Source: Vibrio furnissii CIP 102972
GTDB taxonomy: Bacteria > Pseudomonadota > Gammaproteobacteria > Enterobacterales > Vibrionaceae
Direction of reading: 5' to 3'
Assembly: GCF_000176175.1 (NCBI RefSeq)
Contig: NZ_ACZP01000014.1
Coordinates: 620,001 to 684,000 of the forward strand
DNA: 64,000 bases
Shown one piece after another: positions 1-8,386 of this stretch; position 1 is the first letter of the stretch, and every line of letters begins with the position of its first letter. The position numbers were made by a program, and so were the translations under genes. The notes beneath the pieces were generated by a model. That model was not told where the DNA came from. It saw only the letters and a list, made by a program, of their open reading frames with translations, and did not search any database.

Positions 1-7
1 AATTAAG

Positions 8-36
8 AAAAGAGCCTGCATTGCAGGCTCTTTTTG
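8..36. terminator. Bidirectional intrinsic terminator
   Basis: A hairpin with arms AAGAGCCTGC and GCAGGCTCTT is followed by TTTTT on the plus strand and preceded by an A-rich run that becomes a T tract on the minus strand. It can end the minus-strand L,D-transpeptidase operon and a plus-strand gene lying before the window. Confidence 0.8.
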
Positions 37-89
37 TTTAGGGAACAGTTGAGAAGACCGCATCAACTCATGCGATCCGCGGCGCACAT

Positions 90-1028
90 TCACTCGCCAT
101 CGAGCAAAGAGAAATCGGGGCTCACCACTTCAACGGGCACGCCGTTTTGCGCCAAAATCACCGCGCGCGCTTTGGCGTCGGATTGATTAAATTCTTGCAT
201 CCACCAGCTCAGTTCAATCGGCAGTGCCAAATCTTTCTTGCTGCCATCGCTGCGCGTCAACGGCTCATGCGCTTCGACAAACACACTGCGGTCGGGCTCC
301 AGCGCCACTTTCACGGGTTCATTAATGATGCGGACTTTCTCCCCCCGTTGCACCTGCTGGAACAGCCATTCGATGTCTTTCGGATCCATACGAATGCAGC
401 CAGAACTCACGCGCATGCCGATACCAAAATCTTTGTTGGTGCCATGAATGAGGTATTCCCCATTGCCATAACCCAAACGCAGCGCGTATTCGCCCAATGG
501 GTTTTCTGGCCCAGCTGGCACGACCGCAGGCAGTTCAATGCCTTTCGCCAAATACTCTTGGCGAATCGATTGCGGCGGCGTCCACGTCGGATTCGGCCGC
601 TTTTGACTGATCACGGTTTCCATTTCTGGCGTATCCCGACCAATGCGACCAATCCCCACCGGGAAAATATGTACTTTGCGGGTTTCCGGTTCGAAGTAGT
701 ACAAACGCAGCTCGGCCAGGTTGACGACAATGCCTTCGTACGGCACTTTCGGCAAAATAATCTTCGAGGGGATCATCAAGACAAATCCCTCTTGCGGAAG
801 AAACGGATCCACGCCGCGGTTGGCAGCCATCAAGGCCAAAAAGCCAACATCATACCGTTTGGCAATTTCTGCCAACGTTTCCCCTTTGTCGATCACATGA
901 TACTGCGTATTGCCGACCATGCTGCTGCCTTCCATCGGGAAGTCATAAGTGGCGGCCCAGACTTGGCTGGCAAAACTGGCGGCGAACGCCCCCAACACCA
1001 ATAACTTACGCAACATGCTCCACATCAT
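90..1028 (-). CDS. L,D-transpeptidase with LysM domain (ErfK/YbiS family)
   Basis: Exported L,D-transpeptidase of 312 residues, expected to form 3-3 peptidoglycan cross-links or attach proteins to peptidoglycan in the periplasm. An N-terminal signal peptide ends near QVWA-ATYD. A LysM peptidoglycan-binding segment (about residues 43-88) precedes the YkuD catalytic domain, whose active site is clear: HGT, then SSGCIRM with the nucleophilic Cys near residue 212. It is the last gene of a minus-strand operon and overlaps the end of the photolyase gene by 23 bases. Three in-frame ATGs lie at 1028, 1025 and 1016. The last gives a more typical signal peptide starting MLRKLL, so the true start may be 1016. 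The family is certain; the exact member (ErfK, YbiS, YcfS-like) is not. Confidence 0.93.
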   Translation of the reverse strand: MMWSMLRKLLVLGAFAASFASQVWAATYDFPMEGSSMVGNTQYHVIDKGETLAEIAKRYDVGFLALMAANRGVDPFLPQEGFVLMIPSKIILPKVPYEGIVVNLAELRLYYFEPETRKVHIFPVGIGRIGRDTPEMETVISQKRPNPTWTPPQSIRQEYLAKGIELPAVVPAGPENPLGEYALRLGYGNGEYLIHGTNKDFGIGMRVSSGCIRMDPKDIEWLFQQVQRGEKVRIINEPVKVALEPDRSVFVEAHEPLTRSDGSKKDLALPIELSWWMQEFNQSDAKARAVILAQNGVPVEVVSPDFSLLDGE

Positions 1029-2433
1029 CCTTCGCTTCTTTATACAAGCGTAAGGTTACTTCCCTTTCTGCTTTGTGATCAACTATCGGCTGCGGATATA
1101 ACAGAGAGTTAACACCGCCCCAATTGGACGGGGCATGAATGTGCGCCTCTGGCACCGTGGCCAGTTCTGGAACCCATTGGCGAATGAAACGCCCCTGAGG
1201 GTCAAACTTTTCCCCTTGCGTGGTCGGGTTGAAGATACGAAAGTAGGGCTGTCCATCACAACCGGTTGAAGCGCACCACTGCCAGCCACCATTGTTGGCG
1301 GCGTAATCGCCATCCACCAAATGCTGCATGAAGTACCGCTCCCCCCAACGCCAGTCGATGTGCAGATCCTTGGTGAGAAAACTCGCCACTATCATGCGCA
1401 GGCGATTGTGCATCCAGCCCGTTTGGTTCAATTGGCGCATCGCCGCATCGACAATCGGGTAGCCCGTGTTGCCTTCGCACCAACGGGCAAATTTGGCTTC
1501 ATCCGTCCACCACGTGAGGCGCGCGCCCCATGCTAGAAAATCTTTGCTCTTGGAGAGCTTGGGTTCGAAGGTCAGCAAGTGCTGATAAAATTCGCGCCAA
1601 ATCAGCTCACTTAACCAGGTTTGCGCGCCGTCAGACAACGCCCCCATGGCTGATTCCGCATACACACGCGCAATACATTGACGCGGCGACAACGCGCCAA
1701 TCGCGAGATAAGGCGATAACGAACTGGTGCCGTCCTGCGCCGGAAAGTCACGCTGCTGTTTGTAGTCATCCAGCTGCTCTTGGCAAAATGCGCGCAAGCG
1801 GCGGCGAATGGTGTCGAAATCGACCGGCCACGCATCGCTGCTGACACGCGGGTGGGTAAACGGCTGCGCCTCACACCAGAGCAGCGATTGCAACGCCTCG
1901 GGAAGCGACCAAGGCTTCGCGGCGCGGCTGGCTTGAATACGCGGCGGTGAAAATTGGGTCAGCCAAGCGCGTTTAAAAGGCGTGAATACCTTAAAATAGT
2001 CGCCCTGCTTATTGCGCAGACTCCCCGGCGGCATCACGCATTTATCGTCAAACGACTGCCATTCAATCCCTTGCTGGTGAAGGCGCTCTGCGGCCTGTGC
2101 ATCGCGCTGCTGCTCGTTGAGTTCATAATCGCGATTGGCCAAGACCTGATTGGCATGTAACGCGCTGGCCACTTCGGTCACGGCATCAACTGCCTCGGTA
2201 AACGTCGCCACTTCGCGATACAGCAGCGGCACATTCAACGCCGCCAACTCAGTTTGCAAGACAAATAGACGACGATGAATGAAATCGGCCTGCATCGGCG
2301 CCATATCGTGCTGTTGCCATTGGGTCGGCGTCGCCACAAACAGCGCGCACACCGCCTCATCGCTGGCGAGCGCTTCATTGAGCGCCGTGTTATCCACCGA
2401 GCGCAGATCGCGCCGTAGCCACACCAGTTTCAT
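1006..2433 (-). CDS. phrB: Deoxyribodipyrimidine photolyase
   Basis: Class I CPD photolyase of 475 residues, the usual length for E. coli PhrB. It uses FAD and a light-harvesting cofactor to split UV-induced cyclobutane pyrimidine dimers in DNA. The N-terminal alpha/beta domain starts MKLVWLRRDLR, typical of the antenna-binding half. The C-terminal FAD domain shows WREFYQHLL, MHNRLRM and the diagnostic DGDYAANNGGWQWCAS stretch. It starts 9 bases after the MerR gene and overlaps the L,D-transpeptidase gene, so it is the third gene of a four-gene operon. Pairing with a YbgA-type (DUF1722) gene is also seen at E. coli ybgA-phrB. Regulation by the adjacent MerR protein is likely (inference). Confidence 0.95.
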   Translation of the reverse strand: MKLVWLRRDLRSVDNTALNEALASDEAVCALFVATPTQWQQHDMAPMQADFIHRRLFVLQTELAALNVPLLYREVATFTEAVDAVTEVASALHANQVLANRDYELNEQQRDAQAAERLHQQGIEWQSFDDKCVMPPGSLRNKQGDYFKVFTPFKRAWLTQFSPPRIQASRAAKPWSLPEALQSLLWCEAQPFTHPRVSSDAWPVDFDTIRRRLRAFCQEQLDDYKQQRDFPAQDGTSSLSPYLAIGALSPRQCIARVYAESAMGALSDGAQTWLSELIWREFYQHLLTFEPKLSKSKDFLAWGARLTWWTDEAKFARWCEGNTGYPIVDAAMRQLNQTGWMHNRLRMIVASFLTKDLHIDWRWGERYFMQHLVDGDYAANNGGWQWCASTGCDGQPYFRIFNPTTQGEKFDPQGRFIRQWVPELATVPEAHIHAPSNWGGVNSLLYPQPIVDHKAEREVTLRLYKEAKDDVEHVA

Positions 2434-2442
2434 TGCGTGCTC

Positions 2443-3243
2443 CTATGTGTTAACCAGCGATTGCAAGACATCCGACAAAAACAGGCGGTCGCCAAATTGC
2501 ATCGCCAAGCGCTGCTGCGCCTGCATTTGGCTTTCCGCCAACCCGCGATGAGAAAACAGCGCCAACGCGTTGTAAGCTGCCAAAGCGTCGTTGTCGACCA
2601 AACCGGTCATGTCTTCAACGCCATCTAAAAACGTCACATTGTAGCCTTGCTCGGCCCACGTCACGGCCCACAACCAGGCCAGCAAACTGCCAGTCGGGTC
2701 AAAGCTGACCACCAAGCATTTGCCTTTGTGCGCCGCTTTGTTTTCCGATTCCAAAATGCTGGACAACTTACTGAGCATGATGCTGTGAAACAGCCCTTTT
2801 TGCAGCGACCGCAGCGGCCCTTTGACTTTGTCTAACGCATCCACCACTGGCAGCAGAAACTGGCGTTCCACGTGATTGAGCGGGTATTCCTTCATGACCG
2901 TCGCCAGCACACTCTCGGCTTTCCCGCGATTCAATTGTGCCAACGCGCTCAACAGTGTTTCACACTCTTCGAGTTCGGTATGCAGTTCTGGGCTTTCCGC
3001 GATGTCCCCCCCACTGCCTTGCAACAACTGGCTGACTTTACCGATCGACACCCCTTTCAATAACCAGCTTTGGATCTGGCGAATGGTCTGAATGTCGGCA
3101 TCGGTGTAAAGGCGGTGGCCTTTTGCAGTGCGTTGCGGCTGAACCAGATTGTAACGGCGCTGCCACGCTCGCAGCGTGACCGGTTTGACGCCAGTGATTT
3201 CCGAGACTTCGCGAATGGCGTACAACGTTTGCTCACAAGCCAT
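2443..3243 (-). CDS. MerR-family regulator with cobalamin-fold-like C-terminus (LitR/CarH type)
   Basis: DNA-binding regulator of 266 residues. Residues about 7-75 form a MerR winged helix-turn-helix (AIREVSEITGVKPVTLRAW, then RRYN and GHRLYTDADI). The middle resembles the four-helix bundle and the C-terminus the Rossmann-like domain of LitR/CarH photoreceptors. At the place where those carry the cobalamin-ligating histidine (ExHxxG) this protein reads FDPTGSLLAW, so the ligand is missing and B12-dependent light sensing is unlikely by this route. It starts inside the end of the DUF523/DUF1722 gene (11-base overlap) and is followed by phrB, its probable target. Two inverted repeats in the operon promoter region are candidate operators. 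The family call is firm; the signal sensed is unknown. Confidence 0.88.
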   Translation of the reverse strand: MACEQTLYAIREVSEITGVKPVTLRAWQRRYNLVQPQRTAKGHRLYTDADIQTIRQIQSWLLKGVSIGKVSQLLQGSGGDIAESPELHTELEECETLLSALAQLNRGKAESVLATVMKEYPLNHVERQFLLPVVDALDKVKGPLRSLQKGLFHSIMLSKLSSILESENKAAHKGKCLVVSFDPTGSLLAWLWAVTWAEQGYNVTFLDGVEDMTGLVDNDALAAYNALALFSHRGLAESQMQAQQRLAMQFGDRLFLSDVLQSLVNT

Positions 3244-4186
3244 AACGTAATTTCAACTCCTGAGGGTGTGGATCCAGATAACGCTGTTTGCTCAAGTACG
3301 CATCGGGATACATCGATAAATAGTGTTTGATGAGTGTCAGCGGCGCGAGTAGAGGCAGCGTTCCGCGTCGATAATCGTGAATCAGTTGCGCCAGCTCCGC
3401 TTTTTGTCGGCGGTCGAGCGCGCGCTTAAAGTAGCCCTGCAAATGCATCAACACGTTGGTGTGGTTTTTGCGGCTCGCACGATGGCTGAGCGCCTGCATC
3501 AGCCCCAAGCGATATTCACGAATAAATTCATCGGTCTGATAGTGACTGACATTGGCGACCAAACGGCCCAACGCTCGATACGAGAGCGGGTGGTGCGCCA
3601 TCAAGGATAATTTATAACGGGAGTGAAACTCCACCACCTTTCCAGCACTCGGTTCATCGCCAAGGCAGCGATAAAAATCATCCAAACAGAACACACGGGT
3701 GATGAAGTTTTCGCGCAGCACCGGATCATTCAGACGGCCGTCTTCTTCCACCGGCAACCAAGGCATGGCGCGCATTAAGGTTTGGGTGTACAACCCCACG
3801 CCCTCTTTTTCAGCGCCATGTTGTTTATACACTTTGACACGCTCCATGCCGCAGGTGGGCGATTTCGCGCAGACGATGTAACCGCGTAGCTGATGCTGCT
3901 CAAGTTCCACCACTTTGTGTTCAGAATACGCCAGCAGCGCATCGGTGTGATCGCGGCTCACGTTGTTGGTCTCGACCAGCGCGATGCGCTCGTCGTTAGA
4001 CACCAAGCGAATGGTCGGGCGCGGCACGGGCAATCCCATCCCCACTTCCGGGCACACCGAGACAAAATCAAAATAGGGCGCCAGCTCTTGCGTGACGAAC
4101 TGACTTTGCTTGTGCCCGGCATCAAAACGAACTTTCTCTCCCAGAATACAAGCACTGACCCCAACACGAATACTCGCTGATTCCAT
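3233..4186 (-). CDS. DUF523 and DUF1722 (YbgA-like) domain protein
   Basis: Cytoplasmic protein of 317 residues with two known domains. An N-terminal DUF523 (about 1-145) shows RVGVSACILGEKVRFDAGHK and a conserved SPTCG cysteine motif. A C-terminal DUF1722/YbgA domain (about 170-315) shows HHPLSYRALGRLVA and ends in YLDPHPQEL. DUF523 proteins have been linked to 2-thiouracil metabolism and YbgA-like proteins travel with photolyases; a joint DNA-damage role is inference. I chose the ATG at 4186 because GGAGG sits 6 bases upstream; a longer reading frame to 4243 has no such site. First gene of the minus-strand operon that continues through MerR, phrB and the L,D-transpeptidase. Confidence 0.9.
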   Translation of the reverse strand: MESASIRVGVSACILGEKVRFDAGHKQSQFVTQELAPYFDFVSVCPEVGMGLPVPRPTIRLVSNDERIALVETNNVSRDHTDALLAYSEHKVVELEQHQLRGYIVCAKSPTCGMERVKVYKQHGAEKEGVGLYTQTLMRAMPWLPVEEDGRLNDPVLRENFITRVFCLDDFYRCLGDEPSAGKVVEFHSRYKLSLMAHHPLSYRALGRLVANVSHYQTDEFIREYRLGLMQALSHRASRKNHTNVLMHLQGYFKRALDRRQKAELAQLIHDYRRGTLPLLAPLTLIKHYLSMYPDAYLSKQRYLDPHPQELKLRYGL

Positions 4187-4198
4187 CTTGGCCTCCAA

Positions 4199-4225
4199 CT
4201 TATACAAACGTAAACTTTGTATAAG
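4199..4225. promoter_or_regulatory. Inverted repeat 1, candidate MerR operator
   Basis: A perfect inverted repeat: arm CTTATACAAA, a 7-base spacer, arm TTTGTATAAG. Its core reads TATACA, 11 bases, TGTATA. It ends 13 bases upstream of the DUF523/DUF1722 start codon, within the likely promoter or 5' leader. The symmetric half-sites with long spacing suit a MerR-family dimer, and half-sites of the TGTACA kind are reported for LitR/CarH-type regulators. Assignment to the operon's own MerR protein is inference. Confidence 0.65.
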
Positions 4226-4247
4226 ATATAGCACACACGCCAAGAGT

Positions 4248-4270
4248 TATACAAACAAAATTCTTGTACA
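4248..4270. promoter_or_regulatory. Inverted repeat 2, candidate MerR operator
   Basis: The core reads TATACA, 11 bases, TGTACA, the same half-site design and spacing as the repeat at 4199-4225. The cores are 47 bases apart (start to start), between four and five helical turns. The agreement in half-site and spacing argues that both are bound by the same protein. Confidence 0.6.
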
Positions 4271-4489
4271 AATAAATCAAACGTTTTCCCGAATCGATTG
4301 CCTTACCACTTTCAACACATTTAGTTATCAATAGAGCTTATCAATCACTCTCCGACTCATTTTGTGACAAATCTCTCAAGGAGCCTTGGGGTTACTGGCT
4401 AGTATTGCCGCAACAGATGATTCATCAGTCAACAAAAACCGTAATTTGTATCGGTGTATATGATGACTGACCTACTTTGGAGAGAAACG

Positions 4490-5200
4490 ATGGCTACCCC
4501 ACACATTAATGCACAACCAGGTGATTTTGCGGATACTGTGCTGATGCCAGGTGACCCACTGCGCGCAAAATTCATTGCGGAAACTTACCTGGAAGACGTA
4601 CAACAGGTTTGTGACGTTCGCAATATGTTTGGCTACACCGGCACCTACAAAGGCAAAAAGGTGTCAGTGATGGGCCACGGCATGGGCATCCCATCGTGCA
4701 GCATCTACGTTCACGAACTGATCGCTGAGTACGGCGTGAAAAACATTATCCGTATCGGTAGCTGCGGCGCAGTACGCGATGACGTCAAACTGATGGACGT
4801 GGTGATCGGCATGGGCGCCTCTACGGACTCGAAAGTGAACCGCATCCGTTTCAGCGGCCACGATTTCGCCGCCATTGCGGACTACGATCTGCTGGAAACC
4901 GCAGTCAATCAAGCGCGTGCGAAAAACGTACCGATCAAAGTGGGTAATGTATTCTCCGCCGATCTGTTCTACACACCTGAGCCAGAAATCTTCGAGAAGA
5001 TGAAAAACCTTGGCATTTTGGGTGTTGATATGGAAGCGGCTGGTATCTACGGTGTTGCCGCCGACCTCGGCGCACGTGCACTGACCATTCTGACCGTGTC
5101 TGATCACATTCTGCGTGGCGAGAAACTGAGCGCAGAAGATCGTCAGAAATCATTCCACGACATGATGCAAGTGGCTCTGGAAACCGCAATCAATATCTAA
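4490..5200 (+). CDS. deoD: Purine nucleoside phosphorylase, DeoD type
   Basis: Hexameric cytoplasmic purine nucleoside phosphorylase of 236 residues (E. coli DeoD has 239). It splits purine (deoxy)nucleosides with phosphate to free base and (deoxy)ribose-1-phosphate for purine salvage. Recognisable features are MATPHINA, the phosphate-binding [34 protein letters not shown] for nucleoside binding, and VSDH with the catalytic aspartate. The ATG at 4490 has GGAGAG a few bases before it and gives the canonical N-terminus; an upstream in-frame ATG at 4454 would add 12 unrelated residues. It stands alone rather than in a deoCABD operon, as V. cholerae's second copy (deoD-2) does. Confidence 0.96.
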   Translation: MATPHINAQPGDFADTVLMPGDPLRAKFIAETYLEDVQQVCDVRNMFGYTGTYKGKKVSVMGHGMGIPSCSIYVHELIAEYGVKNIIRIGSCGAVRDDVKLMDVVIGMGASTDSKVNRIRFSGHDFAAIADYDLLETAVNQARAKNVPIKVGNVFSADLFYTPEPEIFEKMKNLGILGVDMEAAGIYGVAADLGARALTILTVSDHILRGEKLSAEDRQKSFHDMMQVALETAINI

Positions 5201-5201
5201 T

Positions 5202-6737
5202 TTGAAGACTTACACTCCGCAGCCGGATTTAACCGCCGGCTGCCAGAATTACCCCGAGGGGGCGATCGTGTCTAACGACCAATTACCGGCGGATGCTGAT
5301 GGTTTGCAACTCAACTTTTGTAAAACATTGGCGTGTGACAACTTTGGACTGAGTGACGCAGAACGTTATGTCCTGCAACGCGCAAACCCCAAGCGTCCAT
5401 CGATGGTTTGTCGTGAATGTGGAGCTTTCCCCCCCTTACTTAACAACCGTGAAGTGCTCAACGAACTTCATCGCCTGCGTCAGCTGCACAGCGAAGGGCT
5501 GCCGGCATGTCGCAATGACGACTGCGCCAACGTTGGCTTGTCCGTCCATACCCACAAGCACCTCTATCACGCCTTTGGCTACAGCGGCGACCGCCAACGG
5601 TATCGTTGTAAACAGTGTCATGCCACCTTCGTGGACAAATGGTCCGGTGCCAATAAGAAACTCAGCTTTCAAGAGACCTTGCTCGGCCTGCTCTTTATGG
5701 GCTATTCCGTGCGCGAGATCTGTCGCAAGCTCAGCATCAATCCCAAAACCTTCTACGATCATGTCGATCACGTTGCCAGTCGATGCCGCCGTAAATTGGC
5801 GATGATCGACGCGCGCTGGGTCAACCATGCCGAATCTTTCCAGTTCGCCTCCCGTTACATGCCCCTGCAACCACAAAGCAACAACGGCGTGTTGTGGATT
5901 GCAACCGGCGATGCGCGAACCGGTTACATTTTGTGCCAGCACGTCAATTACTCAGCGCAAGAAGAGCCTGCGGGCAGCGTCGATCACAATCCGTATGGCT
6001 TTCCAGCTCGTTTTGTGTCTCGTGAACACTCTTCAGAAGCCAATCAGCCAGTTCCTGATCCGTCACCGATTCTGCGTGAACGCATCGACCAGAAATATCA
6101 AACCATCCTGGCGCGCGGCAACGTCGAGGATCCGATGGGCAATCTGACCGTGTTCCATTACCCATCCAAAGGGGCGTTGATTCGGCCACCGTACACCTCC
6201 TATGCCCACTACTTGCATGTGCTGGATATGTGCGAAGCAAGCAAACGGGTGTCGATTTTCATGCCGCAAGATCCGGTGTTGCGTGCAGCCGCACTGAGCG
6301 TGTGCTTGTCGCGCATTCGCGACAACAACGTCGACTTGATGTACGTGGAAGAAGACCACGGTTGGCAGCCGATGGGCGAGTTCAACAAAACCAATATCGT
6401 GCTGATGGGGTGGTGGCGCGATCGCTGGGCCATTGCCAGCCAAGCGAACGGTGACAAAGGCATTTGCTACCTTGCCGGAGACAATGGTGAGCCGCAGCAG
6501 TGGCTGCAATCGGCTTCGATTCGTCAAATCGAGTTCTATCAGCAACGGTTTCAACTGCTGTTTGAATCCTTCATCAATGAACCACGTCGCAAACTGCGTC
6601 CGGGCGGGCTACAACCGTTACTGGATATTTTCCGTGCGTGGCACAATCTGTGTTATCAGGATAAACATGGCTTTACAGCGGCGCAAAACCTTGGGCTGAC
6701 TCAGCATCCGTTGACATTAAAAGAGCTTTTATCCTAA
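5202..6737 (+). CDS. Zinc-ribbon/HTH protein resembling IS1 InsA-type transposase domains
   Basis: Conserved Vibrio protein of up to 511 residues with no firm function. The N-terminal third has repeated cysteine pairs: FCKTLAC, MVCRECGAFPP, ACRNDDCANVG and YRCKQCHATFVDKW. The last resembles the zinc ribbon of IS1 InsA, and the HTH-like GYSVREICRKLSINPKTFYDHV follows. The large C-terminal part has no visible DDE catalytic pattern and no flanking inverted repeats, so it looks like a domesticated DNA-binding protein rather than a live element. The TTG at 5202 begins one base after deoD, but a GTG at 5268 preceded by GAGGGGG is at least as good a start (489 residues). Its tight linkage suggests co-transcription with deoD. 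Confidence 0.8.
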   Translation: MKTYTPQPDLTAGCQNYPEGAIVSNDQLPADADGLQLNFCKTLACDNFGLSDAERYVLQRANPKRPSMVCRECGAFPPLLNNREVLNELHRLRQLHSEGLPACRNDDCANVGLSVHTHKHLYHAFGYSGDRQRYRCKQCHATFVDKWSGANKKLSFQETLLGLLFMGYSVREICRKLSINPKTFYDHVDHVASRCRRKLAMIDARWVNHAESFQFASRYMPLQPQSNNGVLWIATGDARTGYILCQHVNYSAQEEPAGSVDHNPYGFPARFVSREHSSEANQPVPDPSPILRERIDQKYQTILARGNVEDPMGNLTVFHYPSKGALIRPPYTSYAHYLHVLDMCEASKRVSIFMPQDPVLRAAALSVCLSRIRDNNVDLMYVEEDHGWQPMGEFNKTNIVLMGWWRDRWAIASQANGDKGICYLAGDNGEPQQWLQSASIRQIEFYQQRFQLLFESFINEPRRKLRPGGLQPLLDIFRAWHNLCYQDKHGFTAAQNLGLTQHPLTLKELLS

Positions 6738-6898
6738 ACATTTGAAAGATTTACCTAGCCAAAAATGTGAACTAAGGTCAATAAATATGCCGATAGCTAG
6801 TCAATCGGCTCAATTTATTGCTGTAATGAGTGCGAAAACCGAACAGCGCCATATAATGATGCTGTCATTCAGAGCCGCAAAGCCAAGGATCATGCAGT

Positions 6899-8386
6899 TT
6901 GGATAAAAGCCAGTACCTACTTAAACTTGAAATTGACCAACTTCGGCACCGCATCGAGTCTGAACCGCAGCAAGTGCTAGCGGTGGCGGAGCAATGCTTA
7001 ACGCGGGCCAAACAAATCGAGTTTTCTGACGGTATTCTGCAATCGCTGATCATCATGTCACGCTGTCTGTGGTGTGATATGGATTACCGCGCTGGTCTCA
7101 AAACCATCAAACAAGCCTTTACCTACCAAAACAGCCTCGAGACCGACGATTACCTGCCGGAAATTCTTCATGTACATGCTCTGCATTTTTGGGGGCAAGC
7201 CAAGTATTACTCTGCGCAGCAATTCTGGATCAATGCACTGGAACAAGCGGCGTTGGTGGAAGAAAACGAAATTCTGATCGAATGTTTGATTGGCCTTGGT
7301 AACGTGTGGCGCATCACCAACGAACACAAACTAGCGGGTGCGACTCACGAGCTGGCGGTGAAAGTGGCCAATAACACGCGCATTCACTGGCTGGAAGGCA
7401 AAGCGCGAATTTTGTGGGCATGGGATCTCTACCTGCTCAACCAATACGTTGAAATGCTCACCGTACTTGATGGGGCCGAGGAAGCGTTACGCGGCCATCC
7501 CGATCGCACTTGGCAAGCCGAAGTGTGGGATTTTCGCGGCCTTGCACTGCTGGGGTTAGAGCGCCTCAGCGATGCGGAAGAAGCGACCCAGCGCGCGCAC
7601 GAACTCGCGGTGAAACACGATTTAGTGTGGATGAAAGCCCACTCGTTTATCAGCCGAGCACGGCTGGAACTGCTGCGCAAAAACCTCGATCACGCGACCG
7701 AACTGCTGCAACTCGCTGAAGCCTCAGCCGACAAGTTTGATAACGGCGAATTGCTATCGCAAATTTGCTACCAACAATCACGCGTGGCAGAAGAACAAGG
7801 GGATTTTCGCGCAGCGCTGGCCGCCTTTCGCAAATACCGCCAATTTTCGACCGCCATGCTACGTGAACAAACCATTCGTGCCGGTTTGGATAAAGCCCGA
7901 GCGTCAAAACGCCAACTGGAACAACGCGCCCGTAAGCTGATCAACCGCGTTCGCGCGCAACATGAATACGATCCGGAAAAGCACCTGTCGAATGTGGTGT
8001 CTGAAACCTATTGGTGGGAACAAATGGTGCAGTTTAAAGCCGAGCTGCAACACGCCACCCATTCCGTGATTGTCATTCAGCACCATGACGCCCACTTTCT
8101 CGATGTCTGTACCGAACTGGTGCATTCGCTGTGCGCCTCCCAAGATTTACTCTCTCGCCTCAGCAGCCAACGTTTGGGGCTGCTGCTGGCCGAAAAAGAC
8201 GACGCAGCCCAGCAGGTCTATCAAACGCTACTCAACATGCTCGCGATTTATCCGTGGCAACGCAAAGGGCTGAGCGGCGAACAGCCCATCGTGACGCTGC
8301 ACAGTATTCTGAGTTTCCCGTTTACCCTCGAACAACTCGAAGAGATGTCACCACAGGAAGAGTCGTATGGAAGCTCTACTCAATAA
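6899..8386 (+). CDS. TPR-repeat protein paired with a diguanylate cyclase
   Basis: Protein of 495 residues built largely of helical tetratricopeptide-like repeats (about 15-330; for example LIGLGNVWRITNEHKLAGATHELAVKVA and the LEQARK-like repeats). A final region (about 360-490) has no domain I recognise. No signal peptide or membrane segment is visible, so it is probably a cytoplasmic scaffold or sensor. The start is a TTG with AAGGA about 10 bases before it; the nearby ATG at 6892 stops after four codons. The gene overlaps the next gene, a TPR-GGDEF cyclase, by 20 bases. Translational coupling and physical partnership are therefore likely (inference). Confidence 0.8.
   Translation: MDKSQYLLKLEIDQLRHRIESEPQQVLAVAEQCLTRAKQIEFSDGILQSLIIMSRCLWCDMDYRAGLKTIKQAFTYQNSLETDDYLPEILHVHALHFWGQAKYYSAQQFWINALEQAALVEENEILIECLIGLGNVWRITNEHKLAGATHELAVKVANNTRIHWLEGKARILWAWDLYLLNQYVEMLTVLDGAEEALRGHPDRTWQAEVWDFRGLALLGLERLSDAEEATQRAHELAVKHDLVWMKAHSFISRARLELLRKNLDHATELLQLAEASADKFDNGELLSQICYQQSRVAEEQGDFRAALAAFRKYRQFSTAMLREQTIRAGLDKARASKRQLEQRARKLINRVRAQHEYDPEKHLSNVVSETYWWEQMVQFKAELQHATHSVIVIQHHDAHFLDVCTELVHSLCASQDLLSRLSSQRLGLLLAEKDDAAQQVYQTLLNMLAIYPWQRKGLSGEQPIVTLHSILSFPFTLEQLEEMSPQEESYGSSTQ

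Larger units (their letters stand above)
4187..4489. other. Divergent intergenic region, photolyase operon / deoD
   Basis: This 303-base, A+T-rich gap carries the promoters of the minus-strand photolyase operon and of plus-strand deoD. It contains two similar inverted repeats, listed separately, close to the operon side. On the deoD side a TGTGAC half-site near 4363 could be a weak CRP site, but its second half matches poorly. No open reading frame here looks real. Confidence 0.7.

Noticed and set aside
147..1004. 285-codon plus-strand frame antisense to the L,D-transpeptidase
   Set aside because: It mirrors a gene with a complete catalytic motif and signal peptide, and has no ribosome binding site or recognisable domain.
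1041..1062. TATACAAGCGTAA, similar to the left half of the inverted repeats at 4199-4270
   Set aside because: It lies inside the end of the photolyase coding region (the LYK codons) and the second half-site is absent, so it is probably coincidence.
5268..6737. Active IS1-like transposase
   Set aside because: There are no terminal inverted repeats, target duplication or DDE pattern, and the gene is long and in a conserved setting beside deoD.
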